A stretch of DNA of 62,000 bases from Phoronis australis (lineage: Eukaryota > Phoronida > Phoronidae): contig NMRA01000357.1 in assembly GCA_002633005.1 (NCBI GenBank), forward strand, positions 117,032-179,031, in the 5' to 3' direction. Every line of letters begins with the position of its first letter. Position 1 is the stretch's first letter. Below are positions 11,901 to 22,184 of the stretch, one piece after another. The notes under the pieces were generated by a model, which was given only the letters and a program-made list of their open reading frames with translations, searched no databases and had not been told where the DNA came from. A program made the position numbers and the translations under genes.

Positions 11901-14900
11901 TGCAGCCAAAAATGTGAGGTGGGAGTGGACGGACGAGCTAAAAAGACACAGACGCACGCTTCTGGAGGTGGTACCGTTTTTTTTTTGTCCTCCCGATTTT
12001 TGCAGCATAAGGTCCACACAGACTATTTCAAGTCTGGGAAGCGCGCGTGTTTTGGGCCGTAAAATTTCCGCGTTTTTCGTCATTGGTCATTCCAAGCCCT
12101 GAAGTAAGGTTATGCATGTGTTAAGTCATGTTTGAGCAAAGCTTGTGTTTCTTATTTTCCAGTATCTGCAGCACGCCTATATCTCTGTATAATGTGTACA
12201 ATACTTCCCTAAGAATGTGGCGAGAGTAGGTTGTCATTCATGAAGAAAAATTTTGGCAAATTTCTTTTTGGTGGGAAATAATTGCAGACTTGCTGGATAT
12301 GGGTTTTATAGGCCGGTACGCCAAAGCTTCATCGTACAATTGGATTGTTTTCCAGCCAAGGAAGATGAGTGCACGTTATTCGTCAAACTAAAAACATTGC
12401 CCGACGAGATGACCTCTGACCTACTAAAGGACAAATTGCAGGAAGCGTTTCCACAGGCCATCAACATTCGCGTACCTGTCGCTGATGACAAACCTAAGGG
12501 GTGAGATTGAAGTGGTTAAATGTATCAACATTTGAGTTGGGTCTTGCATTCTTATCTCTGTAATGTAATAAGAAAATATATGTATTGATGTTTTGTTCAA
12601 GGTCAGGGCTGCCAGCTATTTTGGATTTTCCGCAGTCAATTATTTTTAGGGTTTAAAAAATTATTACGTAAAGGTAATGAAATACTCCGTATTTTGAGAA
12701 TTTTTTGCCCTAATAATTATAATATGAGGTGTGGCGCATAGTAATAATTATTACAAGTAATAACTATTATAAGTCATCCATTATATGGGAATATAATATT
12801 TTAAATGGTAACAGTGATAGCGTGATGTGTTAAAGTACGATGGCTCCGCGCGTAGCTGTTCCTCCTCAGAGGCATGGAAAAGGTGAAGTAGGATGCGCAA
12901 GTAAGAGTTGTGTAAGAACTGTTAATTGTACTTATGTTGTCGTAAACACTAAATCTAGTGCAGATTTTTTGTGTCATTCGTTGTATGTCATATTGTGTAT
13001 TTGCTAGGTTTGCCTTCATGGTGTTTGATAGCGAGGCTTCAGCAGATCAAGTGATGAAAGACAGTCAGGGTATGGAGCTGGAGGGCAACGCTCTCTACTT
13101 GGACTACAGTGGGAGCAAGAGTACATTCAAATCACCAGCTGGCAAGGACAGTAGATCACCAAAATTTAGTGGAGGTAAGTGGAGATGTGTGGTAAATCGT
13201 GTTGTTACTAATCAGCGTGTTGATATGATTAAAGTATGAATCAGTAATCTTCTTAGATGCCACGTGTTGAGTCACGTCACATGACGTACTCGAGTCTTAA
13301 ACGATCTCCGTCCAACTTAAGCTTGAAACTGGGACCTTCTGCTCCCCATGGAAATGCTCTAATCCACTTAGCTGTCAGGACCACAGGTCAGTAACAGGAC
13401 TACTATCGAACTTGTGTCAGAGCGTTAATGTGGTATGAGGATATGGTACAGAGTTCAAGCCACGGTCGGGACAGAAATGGTTAGATTGTGAAAATTGGCG
13501 TGTATGTTCATACTATGAAGAGGACGGTTGACGATGATTTTCCGACGACTTTGGCTGCTGTAGCGCCTCCTGGTGGCAGTTTTGTTATTTTTTGCGCTCA
13601 TGGCTGTATCTCTTAAACCATTTGCAAGATCTTTGCTAAATTCAGCAAGTGTATTTATGTGATGTTGACAACAGATGACAACAACTTCCTGACGGATCTG
13701 ACTACCAGTTTGTCCTCTAGTGGCAATTTTATGTGCCCACTTATTTATACGTGGTCGCATATTGCCGTCATATCCGTCTGGGCGTCCGGCGTCCGTACCT
13801 GTATCTCCTAAACCCTTCACAGGATCTTGATGAGATTTGGCAGATGTGTTCCTATGAAGCTGACGATGAATGACGATGACGAATTTCGAACCTCTCCGAC
13901 TACCAGTGTGCCCCCTAGTGGCAATCTTAGTTTTTTACGCTTACCTCTGTATCTTTGGAGGTTCTCAACGGATTTTCATAAAATTTAGCAGTTCGGCATC
14001 TTTTAGCGAGATGATGCCATCCTCTCGTTTTCGGACGGATTCGAGATACTAGTGGCCATTTTTATGCGCCCACATATTTATATGTGGTCGCATATTGCCG
14101 TCATCTCTGTCTGGGCGTCCAGCGTCTGCGGCTGTATCTCCTAAGTAACTTGCAGGATCTGATTGAAATTTGGCAAGAGTGTTCCTATGGGGTTGACGAC
14201 AGAGGGCGACGAGTTTCGGACGGACCCGAATACCACTGTGCCCCTTAGTGGCAATTTTAGTTTTTTACGTTTGCCTCTGTATCTTCAAAGGTCCTCAACC
14301 GATTTTCGTGAAATTTGGTACATAGGCATCTATTAATGAGTTGACGCTATCCTCTCGTTTCCAGATGGATTCAAGGCATTTTGCGCCATCTAGTGGCCAT
14401 GTTTACTGTTTTCGAGTCGTTTTTGGCGTCCGCCCTTCTAACAACCAAACCACTTTAAGAATGATTGTGAAAATTGGCATGTATGTTCCTATTGTGAAGC
14501 GTAAGTCTGACGACGATTTTGAGATGACTTTATCTACTTTGATGCCTCTTAGTGGCAGTTATGTTTTTTGCGCTAGTAGCCTCTTAGTGGCAATTTCATT
14601 TTTCGTTTTCCTCTGTTTTCTAAGATGTTCCTTGACGGATTTTTATAAAATTTGGTGACACATACAAGTTTTCGCATGGATTCGACTTATTTTGCGCTAT
14701 CTAGTTGCTATTTTTATGTTCCAAATAAACACCCCTAGAAGCACTCTGGTAGCAGTTGACATTAATGAATTCCACTACTGTGGTGCCTCCTAGTGGTAGT
14801 TTTGTTTTGTTTTGCGACCATAGCTGCATATCCTAAGCACAGTACTGGATCTTAATTAAATTTAGTAAGTTTATTTGTATGAAGGTAACAACAGATGTCG

Positions 14901-17711
14901 ACATATTTCAGGCGGATCCAATGAACGCTGTGCTCCATAGTGGCAATTACATTTTTTCCGTTTTTCTTTGTTTCTCTGAAGTTCCTTTACAGTTTTTTGT
15001 GAAGTTTGGTAAATAGCTTTCTATTAAAGAAGCGATGACATGTTCCCATTTTCAGATGGATTAGACGTTTTTGTGCCATCTGGTGGCTGTTTTTATGAAA
15101 CAAACAACCCTAGAATCATACCGTTTGCGGTGCATTGGCGGGCGCATTTCAACACTCCGAGTTGCTCTCGTAACACTAAGTTTATAGGTTATGTCCTTAA
15201 TGGGTTGGCCCATGTTGGTCACGTTACCAACATATGGCATGTAAGAAAACTATTCTTACTAATAGACTGTCAAACAAGTTGATGTTTGGTGTAGACCTCT
15301 TCAGTCACAAAGCCGGCGTCGACTTGTTCCATACTTGAGTCAGGTGGGATTTCTTAATGTGGGAAGAGTGAGAGTTCCCTTTCGCTTGGGATGGAGATGT
15401 GCGTGAAATGACCAACGTGGTCAATCCAATTTGTTTAGCCTGTTCTCAACAAATAATTATGGAAATGTCGGTTTTTCTTAAGCCCAGAAATCGCTTGTGG
15501 TCCTGGGTGACGAGAAGGTTTAAATTGGTTTGATAGTGATAATTACGAGTCGCATTTATATGGAGAAGTATAGCTTAATCTTGTGTTGGAACATTTTTTC
15601 AACCTTAAATAAACACCATGTGAATATCTCAATTTTGCATTGTTGTTGTTATTGTATTTCTAGCATCATATTATCATCTTTTTTCAGAGAAAGGAAAAAC
15701 TAAGTCGCTGTTTGTCAAGAATCTGCCCTATGAAGTGGATGACAGTCAACTGAAGGAGGCATTTGATGGCTGTACAGCGGCGCGGGTAGTCACTGACAAG
15801 GAAAGTGGCAAGTCTAAAGGGTATGTGGAGATAGGCGTAGAAATGTAGGCATACTTATATTGGTTGACAATTGTAAACTGTTGCTGGTTGACTTGAGAAC
15901 TGAACACTGTAGTATGCTATTAAACATTATGCACCACTAACAGTTCTTGTCTCACCAACACCACTAACAGTTCTCGTCTTAGCAAGCTCACTAGCATCTC
16001 TGACTTTGAAGTGCACTATGTTTGCTGTTGTCCTTGTAGGTTTGGCTTTGTTGACTTCGATAGTCCGGAAGATGCCACGAGTGCCTTCGAGGCCATGAAA
16101 GACCAGGAGTTTAATGGGCGTAGGGTGTTTCTTGACTTTGCGACCGAGAAGGGCAAGTCCCCGGGAGGTGGAGGTAAGCCCTGGATGATGCAACTTGTCC
16201 TGTGATATGTCATGTGATGTCTGTCTCCTGTAGTCACATAACTGTGTGATGTAGGCCTGGGGTCTGAGAACTGAGGAAAGTTATGATGTTATAGGCATCT
16301 TTGTCCTATGGAGTAAAAAACAACATTTTATACAGATTGTTTAAAGGTAGTTTGCCTTTATTAAAACCTTGATGCAAAAGGTTAAAAAAACAAATTGACT
16401 CGTAAATGTTGAAATGTGATTTCAGTTATGAGCACGAATTAGATATTATTGGGAGCGTGCTTATTCATTTGAGTTCTGCTTTACATTTCCGGTTCACAAT
16501 CTGGTAACACTGTCTCTCATTTTGAATTGTCACAGGATTCCGTGGAGGTCGTGGCGGAGGCCGTGGGGGTCGTGGCGGAGGCCGTGGCGGATTCGGAAGC
16601 CGTGGCGGATTCGGAAGCCGTGGTGGGTTTGGAAGCCGAGGTGGTGGAAGAGGCGGGGGGCGAGGTGGTGGACGAGGGGGATTTGGATGTAAGTTATTGC
16701 AGTGGTCAGTGTGACATTCAGTGGATTCAAGTAACCATAGGAGTGGTCAGTCGGCATTCGCGTTGTTCATTCTCTTCTGCTCTTGTCGATTATTGTTGCT
16801 CTAAATACCGTAGGGAAATAAATTGGTGCAGATAATGTAGAAAAACAATGGAGCAGACGCAGTGCAGAATACAAACTTGTATTGTGTATTGGTTTCAATG
16901 TCTTTATCATTTCTAAATCAGAAAGATAGAAACAGCAATTAGGAACAGTTCAACCCTAGGTCTTACTTCTAAAAGTCGCTTGTAAACTTTCAGAAAGGTT
17001 TGACAGTGTGTTTAACTCGGGTTAGTGACTGACTAGTGCTAGACGTTCACCCTGACTGGGTACATGCATACATATCATTCTTTTTAGAACATACTAATTT
17101 TTGCAGACCAGTCACATGGCACTGTTGATTAGGGTTGTTCTGTAATATGTTTGGTACGGTTGTACTGTAATATGTTTAGTACGGTTGTACTGCACTATGT
17201 TCACTAGACGTGTGCTACTTGCCCGCACAAATTTGGATGAACTTAATCATCTGATCGCATATAAGTTAATTATACAAAGTCTTGTGTCATGGACAACACA
17301 AGTATCATAAGCAAGACTTGAGCTGATGAAAGTTGGATTTCAGTGTTATGATATCAAAAATGTGAATACAAATTTTATACGAAAATTAGTTTTCGCATGA
17401 TTTTCTCATTCATTAATTGACTTTGTGTAACTGGGTGTACGTATATACTCAATTGACAAAATTGATGTATTGTGTATTTAAAATGTTTTGTATGTATGTA
17501 TTATGCATGGATGTATTATGTATTATGTATCATAGCTGGTTAAGTCACAAACCTTTATGTTATGGATGATCACTCTCAAGTCTGCCTAACAAACTACTGT
17601 CTGCTGAATAATCTTACGTCTGCATATAAGCATTTTTGCATTTCCATTGCAGCTGCCAAAAAAGATGGAATCAAAGACTTCAAGGGTAAAAAGAAGACAT
17701 TTGACGACTAG
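2896..17711 (+). CDS. NCL: Nucleolin (13 exons recovered; start exon missing)
   Basis: Nucleolin is the abundant nucleolar phosphoprotein that binds pre-rRNA and chromatin and supports rDNA transcription and ribosome assembly. The exons add up to 1,803 nt in one unbroken frame (600 residues plus stop; human nucleolin is about 710). In order they encode a basic/acidic N terminus, long Asp/Glu runs with Ser sites (exons 1-5), three RRMs (exons 6-7, 8-9 and 10-11), a Gly-Arg-rich box (exon 12) and a Lys-rich tail (exon 13). RNP2/RNP1 cores are visible as TLFCGNV/FGYVDL, TLFVKL/FAFMVF and LFVKNLP/FGFVDF. Each RRM is split by a phase-2 intron just before the RNP1 FG/FA residues. Vertebrate nucleolin has four RRMs, so one is absent or was never gained. 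The identity is clear; the missing part is the initiating exon, which should carry a short basic N terminus. Confidence 0.95.
3957..4115. repeat. 19-bp minisatellite, 8 copies
   Basis: Eight head-to-tail copies of a 19-bp unit (TTTTGGACTTGTGGTACCA) lie in a nucleolin intron, with only one or two changes among them. Because 19 is not a multiple of 3, all frames stay open on both strands and give spurious repetitive ORFs. Each unit but one carries a GGTACC site. Confidence 0.95.
4656..4963. mobile_element. 308-bp TIR element (CAGGGCCCTCAAT ends)
   Basis: The left end CAGGGCCCTCAAT is mirrored at the right end as ATTGAGGGCCCTG. The interior has no ORF of note. Size and CAG...CTG ends suit a hAT-like MITE. 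A target-site duplication is not clear. Confidence 0.7.
5167..5341. mobile_element. 175-bp MITE, copy 1
   Basis: It is bounded by TTGACCTATCGC and its inverse GCGATAGGTCAA. A second copy of the same 175-bp length lies in opposite orientation at 51300-51474, inside an intron of the DSL gene. The copies share most of their length with scattered substitutions. Confidence 0.85.
5431..5469 (+). CDS. NCL: Nucleolin exon B (13 codons)
   Basis: A micro-exon, phase 0 at both ends, after a TTTTTTTTCAG acceptor and before AAA|GTGAGT. It encodes SDDESGEEVMPQK, which matches the vertebrate nucleolin segment with a conserved SGEEV..PQK core. Confidence 0.9.
5870..6500. repeat. CTAGTGGC-family repeats in nucleolin intron
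   Basis: Several partial copies of a dispersed unit occur here, each marked by a phrase like CCCCCTAGTGGCAATT followed about 30 bp later by TTTCTCTGAAG or TGTATCTCCTAAACC. The CACATATTTGTATGTGG palindrome that often accompanies them is at about 5875. Related copies lie at 7060-7410, 13540-15110, 28850 and 32300-32830. Confidence 0.8.
6865..6958 (+). CDS. NCL: Nucleolin exon C: first long Asp/Glu run
   Basis: Starts after TCGTTTCAG at phase 0 and ends at GACG|GTAAGT in phase 1. It encodes KIVGGVKPG and then a run of Glu and about ten Asp residues ending in a Ser-containing acidic patch. The (GAT/GAC)n codons make the region a coding microsatellite. Confidence 0.9.
7466..7831 (+). CDS. NCL: Nucleolin exon D: acidic blocks and basic TPxKK motif
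   Basis: The longest exon (366 bp). It encodes VVTPNKKAPKPAGK, a basic TP motif like the Cdk1-site repeats of vertebrate nucleolin, followed by three acidic tracts separated by short Lys/Ala-rich spacers. The reverse strand reads as poly-Ser and is not a gene. The acceptor is CTTATTGCAG and the donor GAAG|GTGGGT. Confidence 0.92.
7979..8478. mobile_element. 500-bp TIR element, copy 1 (CAGGGCTTGGAAT ends)
   Basis: The ends CAGGGCTTGGAAT and ATTCCAAGCCCTG are inverted repeats, each followed inward by TTTCCGCG-rich sequence. A second copy lies at 11611-12101 in another intron of the same gene. Both contain the phrase GGCGACAAATACTAC (or a one-base variant), which reads GDKYY in a short open stretch and may be a transposase or captured-gene remnant. 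Confidence 0.85.
8479..10353. other. Rest of the nucleolin intron after exon D
   Basis: Unique-looking intronic sequence. No exon with nucleolin-like coding or matching phase is visible. A CCTCCCCAC-rich short duplication lies around 9960-10015. Confidence 0.55.
10354..10461 (+). CDS. NCL: Nucleolin exon E: linker and nuclear-localisation region
   Basis: Phase 1 to phase 1, 108 bp. It encodes an EESEEEEEE tract and then a Lys/Arg-rich stretch (KRVKKQKEQPVKKQK) immediately before the first RRM. This is where vertebrate nucleolin has its bipartite nuclear-localisation signal, so the role is inferred from position and composition. Confidence 0.9.
10872..11001 (+). CDS. NCL: Nucleolin exon F: RRM1, first half
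   Basis: Encodes RNP2 (ITLFCGNV) and the first helix and strand of RRM1, ending in AAGAT|GTAAGT at phase 2. The next exon supplies the G that completes Met just before FGYVDL. Confidence 0.93.
10985..11063 (+). repeat. 35-bp duplication spanning the exon F donor site
   Basis: The 35 bp that contain the end of exon F and its GTAAGT donor (10985-11019) are repeated exactly at 11029-11063, a 44-bp offset. The gene therefore has two identical 5' splice sites in a row. Use of the second one would read ATG TAA and stop. Confidence 0.9.
11403..11584 (+). CDS. NCL: Nucleolin exon G: RRM1, second half, and linker
   Basis: Starts G|TTTGGC, giving RNP1 FGYVDL, and completes RRM1 (KPIKIEKS). It then runs into a Pro/Lys-rich linker (RSPAPKKEWPSTPEKRQ). 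The donor is TTTG|GTAAGT, phase 1. Confidence 0.93.
11611..12101. mobile_element. 491-bp TIR element, copy 2, with AAGTAA flanks
   Basis: Second copy of the element at 7979. It sits 26 bp downstream of the exon G donor. The left end is CAAGGCTTGGAAT and the right end ATTCCAAGCCCTG, and both sides are flanked by AAGTAA (11605-11610 and 12102-12107), a likely target-site duplication. Length and internal order match copy 1, with indels. Confidence 0.88.
12356..12500 (+). CDS. NCL: Nucleolin exon H: RRM2, first half
   Basis: After GTTTTCCAG. It encodes CTLFVKLK (RNP2) and the first half of RRM2, ending AAGGG|GTGAGA in phase 2 at the same structural point as in RRM1. Confidence 0.92.
13008..13174 (+). 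CDS. NCL: Nucleolin exon I: RRM2, second half
   Basis: Starts with the G that completes Gly, then FAFMVFDS (RNP1), and continues to the last strand (ALYLDYSG) and a Ser/Lys linker. The donor is GGAG|GTAAGT, phase 1. Confidence 0.92.
13315..13385 (-). repeat. tRNA-derived SINE remnant
   Basis: On the minus strand the segment reads like a tRNA: an A-box-like TAAGTGGATTAGAGC and, about 30 bp on, a B-box-like GGTCCCAGTTTCAAGC. It lacks a clean cloverleaf and acceptor stem, so it is more likely a tRNA-type SINE head than a working tRNA gene. Confidence 0.5.
13540..15110. repeat. Tandem cluster of CTAGTGGC-family repeats
   Basis: At least four irregular units of about 350 bp follow one another. 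Each has TGCCCCCTAGTGGCAATTTT, a phrase like TGTATCTTTGGAGGTTCTCAACGG, ATTTTCATAAAATTTGG, an ATCCTCTCGTTTTC block, and in several cases the palindrome CCACATATTTATATGTGG. They are diverged (roughly 70-90% by eye). No ORF runs through them. They fill most of the intron between the RRM2 and RRM3 exons. Confidence 0.85.
15688..15820 (+). CDS. NCL: Nucleolin exon J: RRM3, first half
   Basis: After TTTTTTCAG. It encodes KSLFVKNLPYEV (RNP2), the typical RRM helix and TDKESGKSKG, ending AAAGG|GTATGT in phase 2. Confidence 0.94.
16040..16173 (+). CDS. NCL: Nucleolin exon K: RRM3, second half
   Basis: Starts G|TTTGGC, giving FGFVDFDS (RNP1), and continues to NGRRVFLDFATEKG. It ends GGAG|GTAAGC, phase 1. 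Confidence 0.94.
16536..16688 (+). CDS. NCL: Nucleolin exon L: RGG box
   Basis: Encodes about 50 residues made almost only of Gly, Arg, Phe and Ser (FRGGRGGGRGG, then three GFGSRGG units, then GGRGGGRGGG). This is the arginine-methylated RNA-binding RGG domain of nucleolin. The internal 18-bp DNA unit (GGATTCGGAAGCCGTGGC type) is itself a short tandem repeat. Confidence 0.95.
16689..17652. other. Last nucleolin intron
   Basis: 964 bp with AT-rich sequence and a TATGTATTATG-type simple repeat around 17490-17535. Vertebrate nucleolin introns host snoRNAs. I looked for box C/D pairs with a closing stem here and could not support one. Confidence 0.5.
17653..17711 (+). CDS. NCL: Nucleolin last exon: basic tail and stop
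   Basis: After CATTGCAG. It encodes SAKKDGIKDFKGKKKTFDD and a TAG stop, closely resembling the C-terminal KKTKFD-type tail of vertebrate nucleolin. It confirms the frame of all upstream exons. Confidence 0.92.
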
Positions 17712-18405
17712 TCACTCAGGTGACTGCAGTTGACGTTTTATCCACATCATTCTTCATCTTAAATGCACACTCGGGTGTGTTGAGTATTTTATGTCATTGA
17801 AAACATGCTACTCTATGGAGTCAGGAGTATTTGTTACTCTACGTTGTTATTGATCACAGTTGATGTGTTTCTTACAACTGTTAACCGAGCTTTTTAGTGT
17901 TTTACCAAATCATTTGGTGTTTCATTTTATGGGCTGACGTTGAAAACGTTGAATTTTACCACTTTTCGTCTGTGCTGTGGAGCACAACAAAATCGTGGTA
18001 TTTGTTTGATATGAGGAAGAAAGCATTGGTGCTCTAGTGCTAGGGTCCGTCTCTAGTATGTGACACTTTGTGTCTGTCCTGTTGTGGTCTTGAGCAGGTG
18101 AAACAGTTTGGAAATTGACACTATTTGTACTCGCTTTTTACCTAGAAAATGTGTTACCGTTGCTAAGCTCTCAAGGAGGTGACGCCATTTTATGGAATTA
18201 CCATGGCAGGTGTGTGCACTGCAATCTTTAGTAAGATAATGGATATTAGTTGGTGTCAATCAACTAGTTGAGCCATTGGTATGTAACTGGTTGGATTAAT
18301 TAATAATTTAATGACACTTTGACGACTAATTTTATTTTATTGTAAAAAGTTGATTTGTATCATGTGGTCATGTATCAGTAATAAATTAATGAAAAATAAA
18401 GTTTG
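17712..18405 (+). other. NCL: Nucleolin 3' UTR
   Basis: Non-coding, T-rich sequence between the stop codon and two polyadenylation hexamers. There is no other feature. Confidence 0.65.
18380..18400 (+). terminator. Polyadenylation signals of nucleolin
   Basis: Two AATAAA hexamers lie 15 bp apart (18380 and 18395), about 670 bp after the stop codon. These are the first good hexamers downstream. Confidence 0.65.
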
Positions 18406-18419
18406 TAGAAAATCTGATC

Positions 18420-21400
18420 TTCTTGGAATGGATTCGAGGCTGGTCGTTTTAGGACACTGAGAACACTGTTGAAGCACACGGTATGCGCTGCTGTTCTGGA
18501 CGCAGTTCGATGCTCGGCGTTGATCTTGTAATCCAAGTGGGTTTCGCAACAGCAGTACAATCCATGTGAAACTTTTCGAATTTCATTGGAAAACCTTGCT
18601 TGATATTACTGTCGAGCAGAACGAGCACAAAAAGATGCGGTTTTCAGTGGGGAAAGGAAAATGGCGAAATCGGAAACTACTAGAAAGTGCAAGTAGAAAC
18701 GGGCTATTTTACAACTGATAAGTGACAAATTTTTAATTGAGTTGAAAAATGACCCACGACACGTAAAATTTGACTTCTGACTTAGACGTTCATCGGATGA
18801 CGCGGTGAAACGGGCAAGTAAAATGGGTGGGCCAACGGTATTTAAAACAAGACCGAGTGTGTGTTCCTGACTCGTAGGCAAATGGGTATTGTAACGCCGA
18901 GGACTTGGACACGCGAGCAAACTCGAACTGGACTGTCCAATCAAGAAAACCGCACAACCACAGGCTGGGAATCGTGGTTGAGGATGTATCCGGTGGCTCC
19001 TACTAGTGGTAGGCCACTCCGGCTGGGTGTCGTATCCCTGCGTGTTCACAGGAATTCGAAATGCCCTCTCCCCTCTGTCGGGAACAATATAATATTAATT
19101 TTGCAGGCAGGCTAATACACGTTGCAACAGACGTGCGCACTGGCCGCACATATGGGTCAATTGCACCAATTAGCTGGAACCATGTTTGTGCTTTACTAAT
19201 ACATACGCCTGAGCTCCGCGGGAAGGAGAGGTGGGGCGAGGGGTCGATCGAGGAACCCGCTAACAGTGGCTACACGCCAGTGTGAATAATATTAATTTTT
19301 GACCCAGGAGTAGATTTAGAAAAATGGGCCCTAGCTGGTACTTAAAGGAAGCTGACGAGGACCCTCCTGCACTATCTGACTTCGTTGGCAGCCGGCAAAG
19401 TAGTAACAGTCGGTGTTTCTTTTTATAGTATTGGTACCTCTCGCTACCTGTCAACCGTAACCCCTGTGCACAATTATTTATTATATGTCATTTTTCGCGT
19501 CCCATTACCCAGCCAGGGGACCATCATATCGTCCGATGTGGGCTCCTAAGACGGAGCGCGGTATTTACAGTCAATTAACTCTGTCCATGTTTTGACCGGA
19601 ATAAGAGCGCGTAGGCATTTTGGACCTCACTTTTTGTTGATTCCAAGCTTCGCCATGTTTAAGACTCTTACAATTCAAACCTCTGGTGGGATAAATTTTC
19701 ATGAACAAGCTGAGTAGGTGAATCTTAATTCAAATAGATCGCATTCCGGTGATTGCGTGCATATGTTAAAGACGAGTCTCATAGGGGGTCGAACTAAACC
19801 ATGCAAGTTAGAAATGAAATTGCCAAATTTTGTAGTGACTTTTAGTCAACCCTGCTATAGGGACTTGAGACGAAGAAGGTACCTTCCAGTGGCAGATCTA
19901 CGTCACTTAAAGGGGGGGGGGGGAATCCGAGGCGCGTAGCGACGGGCGGAAGCAAGGTCGGGAGGGGGTTTCCCCCTACCGTGTACGAATTTTTGTGGTT
20001 TTTAGTAGCTGATTTTGTTTTTGTTTTTTGGTGAAATTTTTTCAATTTTTATTTTTGATCCTGTCCCGAGCCGGGGGGTTTGAACCCCCCTGTAGACCCG
20101 CCTGTGCCTTCTGTAGACATCACCGGACCGGAAAAATGAAGTGACCATTGCGGGTGCCCGCACGTTCCGTAGTATCACACATGAAAGTACCCCCATGGTC
20201 ATGTCTAGCTTCAATGAATTCTCACTAGTCTGGGTATAACCCCTGATGTGGATGTCTGCATGGCCGGCCGGGGCCGTCGACATCACCAAGGCACAACTCA
20301 GACGGCCGTTTAGGGAGTGTCCACAGCTGATGTCAAATTAGGGCCTACTCAAAAGAAACCTAAATTAATTCGCGCTCTGACTCACGAGGTCGGAAGACAT
20401 TTTGGCAATGTTCGTGACAAATCATTACTTTGCCTACTTTCGCAGACTTAGGAACTAAAGCAAACAAAAAAACGGCAAAGAAATATTTCAAAACTCATAG
20501 GGCCATTGGCCCACTGTTCATTATATTATTATACAAACAGCATATTTTCGCCAATTCATCAAGAACTCATAATTTCGCTCTTAATTGCCATTGCTTGTTG
20601 AAAAAAAGGATGCTGTGTTTCTAAACATACGTCAGAGAATCTCAACCTAAGGGTGCCAAAATGTTTCTATTTCAAACAATATTAGGCCGATCTGCAAGGA
20701 CTGGACAATCAAATAAAAAGAGTATCCCTATTTCAATTTCATCGGTGTTTCAAGTTTTACAAGTTCTTAATGGTCGAAGTACATTAAATTGTTTAATTTC
20801 TTCTCGCCACTAACTCAGTCATAACTGATGCGACGGAACATTTCGAATTTGCCATTGCAAATACTTGATTTAAAGACAGACTACCACGTGAATACTTTTC
20901 ACGTGTCAGATTTAATTGAACGGCAAAAATACATTTATCCGTATTTGCAAGTGAAGACCGTGACGACCACACCTGGAAATTCCGTACCTAAGTCTCGGGC
21001 AGAAAATGACGGTTGATTTCATCACCAACTCCTCAGTGTTGCATCCAAACACAACCAAATCCAGTTGTAAATAATACATTTTTGCTAAGGTCCTACACCA
21101 TTTCTTTTGACCTTTCAAATCATTTTCACGCAGCATTATGTAACATGGTCTCGGCAATCTATCGTCATTCATTTTCAACATTTTCAAATATTAGTCTACC
21201 GTAGTAGTTGATGGGTTTGCACATGTCGAAACACAAATCAAAACGTCCACATTTATCTTTTACTATTACATTTGTTGTCTTGATACGTGTACGTAATAAA
21301 CATTTACAAAACTCAAAATGAACACTTTATCTATTTCCTTTTTGTGGGTTCAGTCCCCCAGGCAATTCTGCACCCGGCACTAAACAGACTCACTGATACG

Positions 21401-22180
21401 CCGACTGCTCCCATATAGTCAAATAATTTGAATGCTATTTCTTGCATGGCTATTTGGTTCCATTTTGCATGAATAAGTTAAGGGCTTTATAATATGCCTG
21501 TTTGCAACACTTAACTCCGCTGTAGAACAATTTTTAATTATTTTTTAGGGTCGATCCGGCGAGCTTCCTGACTATGACACAATCCAAGGTAATCATGAAA
21601 ACCCACTAGGTGTCGTCTACGTTTTACCGATTTGTTGAAACGATGACATTTGTTCGATGTGCCAAGATGGCGTCTTCCTTTGAAGTTGAGTGCTTGTTCT
21701 GATGGAGTGAGTATGCTCTGAACTTGCAGAAGATATCATGTGTTTTAATGACACGCTGTTACCAACTGTTCCGCTTCTGATGGGACTGTCCCAATTTTTA
21801 GCTTTGTCTCGGTTTCTGAAACAGCATCAGAATGTCCCAGTTTTTAAAATGAGCTACTTGCCTTCTTAGCACTTGCCGCATGCTAGTCGCTACACGTTAA
21901 AAATGGCCAGTTTCCGATTTTGCTAACTGAATGAAGGACTGCTCGCAGAAAATGTTTCATAATGGGAATATTTGTTTGAGTTGGAAGAAACTAAAGATAT
22001 CGACGGCATCCTAAACCTGCGAAGGTGTCCCACTATGTGTAAAGGGTATTCATAACAACACGACCTGAATAAATGTTTTAGTCAGTGTGAGGCATAATTC
22101 ACCGAAAAGCGTCTGGCGTATGAGGCTCCTACAGGAGCTACTCTGTCTCTGTTGATCCAGCTTGAGATGGCGGTCACTCT
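18420..22180. other. Intergenic stretch, no gene recognised
   Basis: Open frames here (for example minus 18606-19049) show no domain, no splice structure and no codon pattern I trust. A decayed TIR element lies at 19887-20115. The remainder shows nothing recognisable. Confidence 0.5.
19887..20115. mobile_element. Decayed element with CAGTGGCAGATC end
   Basis: Starts CAGTGGCAGATCTACG and ends near CCCGCCTGTG, with poly-G, a T-rich middle and a GGGTTTGAACCCCC stretch. The same kind of ends and composition occur in the clearer element at 56122-56428. Confidence 0.5.
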
Positions 22181-22184
22181 AATG

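Noticed and set aside
13315-13385. Functional tRNA gene
   Set aside because: A- and B-box-like motifs only; no acceptor stem or anticodon arm pairs properly.
18606-19049. 147-codon minus-strand open frame
   Set aside because: Low-complexity composition, no domain, no matching splice structure.
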